The notes under the pieces are model-generated. The model had not been told where the DNA came from, made no database searches, and worked only from the letters and a program-made list of their open reading frames with translations. DNA of 9,045 nucleotides from Archaeoglobales archaeon (GTDB lineage: Archaea > Halobacteriota > Archaeoglobi > Archaeoglobales > Archaeoglobaceae), in assembly GCA_003662985.1 (NCBI GenBank), contig QMZD01000050.1, positions 1 to 9,045 of the forward strand. The letters run 5' to 3'. How positions within the stretch are numbered: the first letter of the stretch is position 1; every line of letters starts with the position of its first letter. The position numbers were made by a program, and so were the translations under genes. This document shows, piece after piece, positions 5,603-9,045 of the stretch.

Positions 5603-6562
5603 ATGAGGGTTGCGGTTGTAGTTCCAGTATCGCCCTTTGAATCAGCTGAGATTATTAAAAATTCAGTAAAGAGAATTAAAAATCTTGACTTTTCCAATTT
5701 TGATTTTAAAATACTCTACGTCATTGACTTGAAAGACGAGAGAGATGAGAGGGTTAGAATTCTTTTAAAAATGGGTGTGGATGTTTTAAAAAGGAGACAC
5801 TCAAGAGGAAAGCGAGCTGGAGCGATAAATGATGCGATAGCATATCTAGAGGATTTCTCTCCCGATTACGTTGCAATCTTCGATGTTGATTCTGAACCCA
5901 ACCGGGATTTCCTGCTCAAGTTGGTTGAGGCGCTTGAGAATGATCCAGAGGCCTACATAGCATCATCTCCAAGAAGAATAAGCAATCCCGTTAATCTTTG
6001 CACCGAAACGATAGAGGTTGAATACCTTTTGATCAACTACCTCCTTAGGAAATCAGGGTTCAAGCAGTTCAATGGACTTATAGGAGTTTTAAGATGGGAC
6101 ATCCTCAAAAGATACAGGATCGATGAGAGGTACGTAACGGAGGATGCTGAATTCGCCACGAGGATGCACAGCATCGGTTATAAAGCTCTCTACGTGAGAG
6201 ATTCCTGTGTTAAAGAACAGGCTCCGCTAACATGGAAAGATCTATTTTTCCAGAGGAAAAGATGGTACTTCGGAGGATTACAGCTGTGGAATTACTTCAG
6301 CAAGGTTAAAAGATCGAGATGGGGGTTCCGGATTTCATGGATTATGTCTCTAACGTTAACGTATTTCATCGCCTTTTTCTCACCTATCATCGCCTTTTCA
6401 CCAATCCTGCTGTGTGCAAAATTTGGAGGAAAAAAAATAAAAGTAAGTCTTGGTCTTCTATTTCACGTTTTAATCCTTCAAAGTGCAGCCTTCGCATCGA
6501 TTAATGATTTTCTTAAAGGGAGAGGAATTGAATGGAGACCTCAGAAAAGACTCGTGGAGTGA
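5603..6562 (+). CDS. GT2-family (GT-A fold) membrane-anchored glycosyltransferase
   Basis: Inverting glycosyltransferase of the GT2 superfamily, 319 residues. The N-terminus VAVVVPVSPFE (3-13) is the nucleotide-binding strand and loop. The metal-binding DxD is DVD at 94-96 in AIFDVDSEPN. The catalytic-base region is TED at 179-181, and QRKRW at 217-221 matches the Q-x-x-R-W signature of cellulose/hyaluronan synthase-like and ceramide-type GT2 enzymes. After the catalytic domain come two hydrophobic segments (about 246-270 and 281-300), which should anchor it with the active site in the cytoplasm. This is shorter than true processive synthases, which have more helices, so transfer of single sugars to a lipid carrier such as dolichyl phosphate is as plausible as polymer synthesis. 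The start follows a GGGTG site. The last 31 nt overlap the next gene, which implies translational coupling with that membrane protein. Donor and product are unknown. Confidence 0.88.
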   Translation: MRVAVVVPVSPFESAEIIKNSVKRIKNLDFSNFDFKILYVIDLKDERDERVRILLKMGVDVLKRRHSRGKRAGAINDAIAYLEDFSPDYVAIFDVDSEPNRDFLLKLVEALENDPEAYIASSPRRISNPVNLCTETIEVEYLLINYLLRKSGFKQFNGLIGVLRWDILKRYRIDERYVTEDAEFATRMHSIGYKALYVRDSCVKEQAPLTWKDLFFQRKRWYFGGLQLWNYFSKVKRSRWGFRISWIMSLTLTYFIAFFSPIIAFSPILLCAKFGGKKIKVSLGLLFHVLILQSAAFASINDFLKGRGIEWRPQKRLVE

Positions 6563-7551
6563 AAAGAGCTACTGCAGCGGGGATTATCATCAGCGTTTTG
6601 ACAATGATAGCCATTTTCAAGTTTACAGAGACTCATCTAACATGGAAGATAATATACGAGCTCAATCCCGCCTACCTCTCCCTCGCTTTCATCTCTCACT
6701 TCCTTTTCTGGATACTGTGGGCATACAGACTTAAAGTACTCTCCTCCACTCTCGGAAATAATATAAGCTTTTCTTACGCCTTTCAAACCTCTTTAGCCTC
6801 TGGGTTCCTTGCAGCCATCACGCCATCTTCGGCTGGGGGAGAACCATTGAGAGTTAAGATGTTGAATGACAAGGGGATTAGTGTTGGTGCATCTTCAGCA
6901 ATCGTACTTGCTGAGAGACTTCTTGATGCGATCTTCTTCATCTCATCCTTGCCAATTATGATCTTCATCTCCGATTTCACAACCAAATTCGGGATTTACT
7001 CTGGAGTCGTTTTTACAATATTTTTCTTTTTATTTCTGGGATTCCTTTACTTCGCCTTTAAAGAGCCTGAAAACGTGGAAAAGCTCGCGGTAAAAATTGC
7101 AAAAATTGTTAAGAGGGTTATCAGAAGTAAAAAGGGTGAGAGAATAACGACGGCTATTACAAAAGAGCTCTTTTTCTTCAGAGAGGCCTCAGTTCAGCTT
7201 ACCACAATACCAAAAAGCCACATAGTATTTCTTTTCGTAATTACCTCGCTTATATGGATTTCTGAATTTCTGGTTCCATCGGCAATACTTCTTGCTCTCA
7301 AAACCCACCCTCACTGGAGAGAATCCATAGCCTCTCAACTTTTTCTCGTGATAATTTCCCTCGCACCAATAACTCCGGGAAGTAGTGGAATTGCAGAAGC
7401 TGGTATGCTTTACTTCTACTCCCTATTCGTTGGTAAAGAGTATCTCGGCTCTCTCGTTGCGATTTGGAGAACGATAACCTACCACACAAATCTCTTCATC
7501 GGACTTCTCGTTAACGTGAAAATTCTAAAATCAAGATATCTAGATCGATGA
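6532..7551 (+). CDS. PF03706/UPF0104-type integral membrane protein (AglD C-terminal / LPG-synthase TM-like)
   Basis: A 339-residue polytopic protein with about eight predicted helices (roughly 14-29, 46-66, 82-97, 126-147, 155-176, 230-255, 267-282 and 305-329). Family hallmarks are ITPSSAGGEPLRV at 96-108 and APITPGSSGIAEAG at 278-291, the two conserved Pro/Gly-rich loops of the lysylphosphatidylglycerol-synthase TM / flippase-like family. In haloarchaeal AglD this domain is fused behind a GT2 domain and acts in N-glycan assembly; in bacteria it moves aminoacyl-lipids. A charged cytoplasmic loop lies at about 178-215. ATG 6532 is preceded by GGGAGAGG about 7-14 nt upstream and lies inside the GT2 gene (31-nt overlap), so the pair is probably co-translated. 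A lipid-linked sugar translocase or partner for GT2 is a reasonable inference, but no transport has been shown for archaeal members as far as I can state here. Confidence 0.87.
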   Translation: METSEKTRGVKRATAAGIIISVLTMIAIFKFTETHLTWKIIYELNPAYLSLAFISHFLFWILWAYRLKVLSSTLGNNISFSYAFQTSLASGFLAAITPSSAGGEPLRVKMLNDKGISVGASSAIVLAERLLDAIFFISSLPIMIFISDFTTKFGIYSGVVFTIFFFLFLGFLYFAFKEPENVEKLAVKIAKIVKRVIRSKKGERITTAITKELFFFREASVQLTTIPKSHIVFLFVITSLIWISEFLVPSAILLALKTHPHWRESIASQLFLVIISLAPITPGSSGIAEAGMLYFYSLFVGKEYLGSLVAIWRTITYHTNLFIGLLVNVKILKSRYLDR

Positions 7552-7566
7552 CTTCTAGATCGATGA
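7537..7566. repeat. 15-bp tandem duplication spanning a stop codon
   Basis: TATCTAGATCGATGA (7537-7551) is followed at once by CTTCTAGATCGATGA (7552-7566); 13 of 15 bases are identical. The first copy encodes the last residues YLDR and the TGA stop of the membrane protein. The second copy is in the same frame, so it encodes LLDR and a second TGA. A third, partial match (TTTCTA) follows. Confidence 0.75.
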
Positions 7567-7568
7567 TT

Positions 7569-7596
7569 TCTAAAAATTAATTTATCAAATATAAAA
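7569..7596. terminator. A/T-rich convergent terminator region
   Basis: This block lies between the converging ends of the membrane protein gene and the zinc-ribbon gene. It contains the 10-bp palindrome AAATTAATTT (7574-7583) and T-rich tracts readable in both directions, the better ones on the minus strand (TTTTATATTTG and AATTTTTAG). It is a plausible shared termination site, without a strong GC hairpin. Confidence 0.4.
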
Positions 7597-8010
7597 TCAG
7601 ATATACGTTAGTATCTCATCGAAGGGTAAATCCATCTCCTCCAGCTTCTTCTTTGCTCTGCTTAACGCGCTTGCGTTGTAATTTTCCCCTCTACTTTTCG
7701 ATAGGATTGCCTCGAATTCAGAGGGTGAGAGCAGATCTTTTATGAATTCTCTAAAATCCGATCTCTCAACCACCTGGATTTTACCTTTGGTTCCCGTCTT
7801 GGTTCTCCCGTTAAAATTCATAAATTCGTTTTTCCAGCACTTCTCGCATTCAGAGATCAGGATTGAATCGCCATCATGATGGAACCAAGATTTCTGATAC
7901 ATTATCCCTCCACACTCGCAAAAACCGCCAAAGTATTTCTCCTCTACCTTCTCCCCTTTAACAGCCTTTTTACCTCTAATAAGCCTGTTAATCGGCTCAA
8001 CATATATCAT
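7597..8010 (-). CDS. Hypothetical protein with a zinc-ribbon-like CxC...CxxC motif
   Basis: Unrecognised soluble protein of 137 residues from ATG 8010 (141 from the upstream GTG 8022). Numbering from GTG, a putative metal site is formed by Cys35-x-Cys37 (FCECGG) and Cys59-x2-Cys62 (ECEKCW), with two His at 48-49 between them; the glycine after CxC is typical of zinc knuckles. The C-terminal half (about 85-140) is charged and predicted helical, with a Ser/Arg-rich patch near 108-122 and the end PFDEILTYI. There is no signal or membrane segment. I chose ATG 8010 because the TATA element is centred about 26 bp upstream, which would place transcription at or near this ATG, and GTG 8022 would lie upstream of that start site. 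Zinc-ribbon proteins of this size often touch nucleic acids or transcription complexes, but nothing here proves that role. It is transcribed toward the glycosylation operon and ends 45 nt from it. Confidence 0.75.
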   Translation of the reverse strand: MIYVEPINRLIRGKKAVKGEKVEEKYFGGFCECGGIMYQKSWFHHDGDSILISECEKCWKNEFMNFNGRTKTGTKGKIQVVERSDFREFIKDLLSPSEFEAILSKSRGENYNASALSRAKKKLEEMDLPFDEILTYI

Positions 8011-8032
8011 TATACCAAGCACAGAGTATAGC

Positions 8033-8040
8033 TATTTAAT
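8033..8040 (-). promoter_or_regulatory. TATA box for the zinc-ribbon gene (leaderless)
   Basis: On the minus strand ATTAAATA, preceded by a run of seven A, is centred about 26 bp before ATG 8010. That spacing predicts an mRNA that begins at or next to the start codon. No Shine-Dalgarno sequence is seen before either candidate start. Confidence 0.5.
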
Positions 8041-8070
8041 TTTTTTGTTATTCACCAACATCATATAGTT

Positions 8071-8104
8071 AAAAAATTATAAAATATATAAATAAATATA
8101 AAAA
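8071..8104 (-). terminator. T-rich terminator after the Nfu gene
   Basis: Read on the minus strand, the Nfu stop codon is followed within 3 nt by several T tracts (plus-strand A runs 8101-8104, 8081-8084 and 8071-8076) in an almost pure A/T stretch. This is a typical archaeal oligo-T termination region and separates Nfu from the zinc-ribbon gene. Confidence 0.55.
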
Positions 8105-8106
8105 TC

Positions 8107-8340
8107 CTAGACTGGAACGACCTTTTTTATTTCAGGAATCTTCCTCCTCAAATGCTGTTCAACCACCATCGTGAGCGTGATCTGTGAAAGGGGGCAACCA
8201 CTACACGCCCCGAGGAGTTGAACCTTAACCACACCTTCTTTTTCTTCAACATCGACTAGAGCTATATTCCCCCCATCCCTCATGAGGGCGGGTCTGATGT
8301 CTTTGTCGATGACTTCTTCGACCTTTTCTTTTAGTGACAT
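8107..8340 (-). CDS. NifU C-terminal-domain (Nfu-type) Fe-S cluster carrier
   Basis: A stand-alone Nfu domain of 77 residues, the usual size for archaeal single-domain members. The cluster-binding motif is Cys46-x2-Cys49 in LLGACSGCPLSQITL, and the upstream block IRPALMRDGGNIALVDVE (16-33) is the conserved fold signature, including the DGG turn. Two monomers normally hold a 4Fe-4S cluster between their CxxC pairs and hand it to apo-proteins in the cytosol. It lacks the NifU N-terminal scaffold domain and central ferredoxin domain, so it is a carrier rather than a full NifU. Start ATG 8340 has a TATA box centred 27 bp upstream, predicting a leaderless message; AAGGTT just before the ATG is too close to be a normal ribosome binding site. 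The response regulator gene ends 41 nt upstream on the same strand. An Fe-S-rich anaerobe has obvious need of this protein. Identity is firm; client proteins are unknown. Confidence 0.93.
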   Translation of the reverse strand: MSLKEKVEEVIDKDIRPALMRDGGNIALVDVEEKEGVVKVQLLGACSGCPLSQITLTMVVEQHLRRKIPEIKKVVPV

Positions 8341-8363
8341 AACCTTATCTTTTATAAGAAGAG

Positions 8364-8371
8364 TATTTAAA
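8364..8371 (-). promoter_or_regulatory. TATA box for the Nfu gene (leaderless)
   Basis: Minus-strand TTTAAATA, in the context AACTTTTAAATACTC, is centred 27 bp before ATG 8340. It lies in the 41-nt gap after the response regulator stop, so Nfu has its own promoter, although read-through from the upstream gene is possible because only a four-T run follows that stop. Confidence 0.6.
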
Positions 8372-8381
8372 AGTTCCCATG

Positions 8382-8741
8382 CTAGGATTTTTTGGGTTTT
8401 ACGTACTTCTTGATCAGTTCATTTATACTTCTCCTTGTAAAAGGTTTTTCAAGAACGGCAATCGAGCCGGCACCCAGCATCTCGTCACCTTTGCTGGATG
8501 CAAAAGCGGTAACGGCTATCACCTTTGCATTCGGATCGAGTTCTAGTATCTTTTTTGTTGCCTCAACACCATCCATCTCAGGCATCATAACATCCATTAG
8601 GATTACATCTGGCTTGAAAATCTTGAAGTACTTTACGGCGTCATTTCCATTGGATGCTTCCATGATTACGTGACCGTTTAGCATTACTTTGAGAACTTCC
8701 CTTACCGTTACATCATCATCAACTACGAGAACTTTCGCCAT
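8382..8741 (-). CDS. CheY-like single-domain response regulator
   Basis: A 119-residue receiver domain with no output domain. The acidic pocket is Asp8-Asp9-Asp10 (VVDDD), the phosphoacceptor is Asp50 in ILMDVMMPEMDG, the switch Thr is Thr78 in AVTAFA, and the conserved Lys is Lys99 in LEKPF. All catalytic positions are intact, so it should accept phosphate from a histidine kinase. No kinase, CheA or chemotaxis gene is present in the window; archaeal genomes, Archaeoglobales included, often carry such orphan receivers that work by protein contact. It could serve chemotaxis/motility or a dispersed phosphorelay; the sequence does not decide. The start ATG 8741 has no Shine-Dalgarno sequence, but a TATA element sits about 24 bp upstream inside an imperfect dyad. 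It lies between mch and Nfu on the same strand, with intergenic promoters on both sides, so a shared operon is not required. Confidence 0.93.
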   Translation of the reverse strand: MAKVLVVDDDVTVREVLKVMLNGHVIMEASNGNDAVKYFKIFKPDVILMDVMMPEMDGVEATKKILELDPNAKVIAVTAFASSKGDEMLGAGSIAVLEKPFTRRSINELIKKYVKPKKS

Positions 8742-8750
8742 CGTTTAACA

Positions 8751-8772
8751 ATTGAATATATTATATTTCAAT
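8751..8772 (-). promoter_or_regulatory. Response regulator promoter: TATA element within an imperfect dyad
   Basis: The 22-bp block has arms ATTGAATATA and TATATTTCAAT that are reverse complements apart from one extra base. Its minus-strand centre (AAATATAA, 8761-8768) is the TATA candidate for the gene starting at 8741, about 24 bp away. A dyad over the TATA box is a common geometry for an archaeal repressor site. Confidence 0.45.
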
Positions 8773-8778
8773 CTTTCG

Positions 8779-8803
8779 AAAAACCAGGCAAAAATCAAAA
8801 AAA
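8779..8803 (-). terminator. T-run terminator after mch
   Basis: On the minus strand, runs of seven, five and five T (plus-strand A runs at 8797-8803, 8790-8794 and 8779-8783) begin about 24 nt after the mch stop. This suggests that mch transcription ends before the response regulator gene. Confidence 0.55.
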
Positions 8804-8826
8804 GAGAGAGTCAGGAAGTGGAATTT

Positions 8827-9045
8827 TCAAACCTCAATTTGGTAGGACTTCAACAGCACTTCGGCATTGAGCTTTCCATGCACATAGGTTTTCCCGGTCG
8901 ATCTATCGTTCACAGCAATCTGAGCCGGAGCAAAGAGGTTTGGATCTATCTTGTAGAAGTCATAGTTGGCTGCCTTGAATATCTCATAGAACGGCTTTCC
9001 ATAATCCTTTGAAGTATTGGAAGGTACATTCTTGAGTATTTCATC
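8827..9045 (-). CDS. mch: Methenyltetrahydromethanopterin cyclohydrolase, C-terminal part
   Basis: The minus-strand frame entering at 9045 is open for 72 codons and stops at TGA 8827-8829. The peptide contains [14 protein letters not shown], then [20 protein letters not shown] and [18 protein letters not shown], which I recognise as the highly conserved C-terminus of Mch (EC 3.5.4.27). The enzyme interconverts 5,10-methenyl-H4MPT and 5-formyl-H4MPT in the cytosol. In methanogens it works in CO2 reduction; in sulfate-reducing or iron-reducing Archaeoglobales it works in the oxidative direction of the C1 branch of acetyl-CoA oxidation. Family members are about 315-320 residues, so roughly the last quarter is present and the N-terminus lies beyond the window. 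The frame shows no break. T-runs follow the stop, so it is probably the end of a transcription unit. Its co-occurrence with an MptE-like gene supports an H4MPT-using archaeon. Confidence 0.92.
   Translation of the reverse strand, partial: DEILKNVPSNTSKDYGKPFYEIFKAANYDFYKIDPNLFAPAQIAVNDRSTGKTYVHGKLNAEVLLKSYQIEV

Noticed and set aside
6483..6734. Alternative plus-strand frame across the GT2/membrane protein junction
   Set aside because: The overlap is fully explained by two well-supported genes in different frames. The third frame gives no family-like sequence, and there is no sign of a frameshift because both proteins have complete ends.
8752..9012. Plus-strand open frame of 86 codons
   Set aside because: It lies antisense to the conserved mch C-terminus and crosses the mch terminator and the response regulator promoter. 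Its product looks like no protein family, and the mch frame explains the region.

Overview
The window looks like chromosomal DNA from a thermophilic euryarchaeon, most likely of the Archaeoglobales (Archaeoglobus, Ferroglobus or Geoglobus type). The reasons are an archaeal-type isoleucyl-tRNA synthetase with the HLGT signature, two genes tied to tetrahydromethanopterin (an MptE-like pterin pyrophosphokinase and the C-terminus of methenyl-H4MPT cyclohydrolase, Mch), archaeal TATA-type promoters, GGTGAT-type ribosome binding sites, T-run terminators and moderate GC content. The genus is an inference; no rRNA gene is present to test it.

Layout. Positions 1-58 hold the likely tail of a plus-strand gene. 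Positions 59-730 are mostly non-coding, except for an unrecognised 56-residue minus-strand ORF at 269-439 with its own TATA box and T-run terminator. Both flanks of this ORF carry clusters of degenerate 11-12 bp tandem repeats, many with a GTTAG core on the plus strand. One cluster contains a canonical G-quadruplex motif and another abuts the ileS promoter. From 731 to 7551 runs a compact plus-strand gene train: ileS, mptE-like, a GT4 glycosyltransferase, a GT2 glycosyltransferase with membrane helices, and a multispanning PF03706/UPF0104-type membrane protein. The gaps and overlaps are 42, -8 (or +7), 17 and -31 nt, so they are probably co-transcribed. From 7597 to the end, all genes are on the minus strand: a zinc-ribbon-like hypothetical protein, a NifU C-terminal-domain (Nfu) protein, a single-domain CheY-like response regulator, and the 3' end of mch.

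How the genes may work together. The plus-strand operon joins translation (IleRS) and cofactor synthesis (MptE) to a three-gene envelope glycoconjugate module: two sugar transferases on the cytoplasmic side plus a membrane protein of the AglD C-terminal / LPG-synthase-TM type. On the minus strand, Mch uses the H4MPT that MptE helps make. Nfu carries Fe-S clusters, and the response regulator has no kinase in view. Three minus-strand genes each have a TATA box centred about 24-27 bp upstream of their start codon, which predicts leaderless mRNAs, whereas ileS, GT4 and GT2 on the plus strand have Shine-Dalgarno sequences.

The best places for a second look are the repeat/G-quadruplex region with its small ORF, the split AglD-like cassette, the start codon of GT4 whose ribosome binding site contains the mptE stop codon, and the dyad covering the response regulator promoter.
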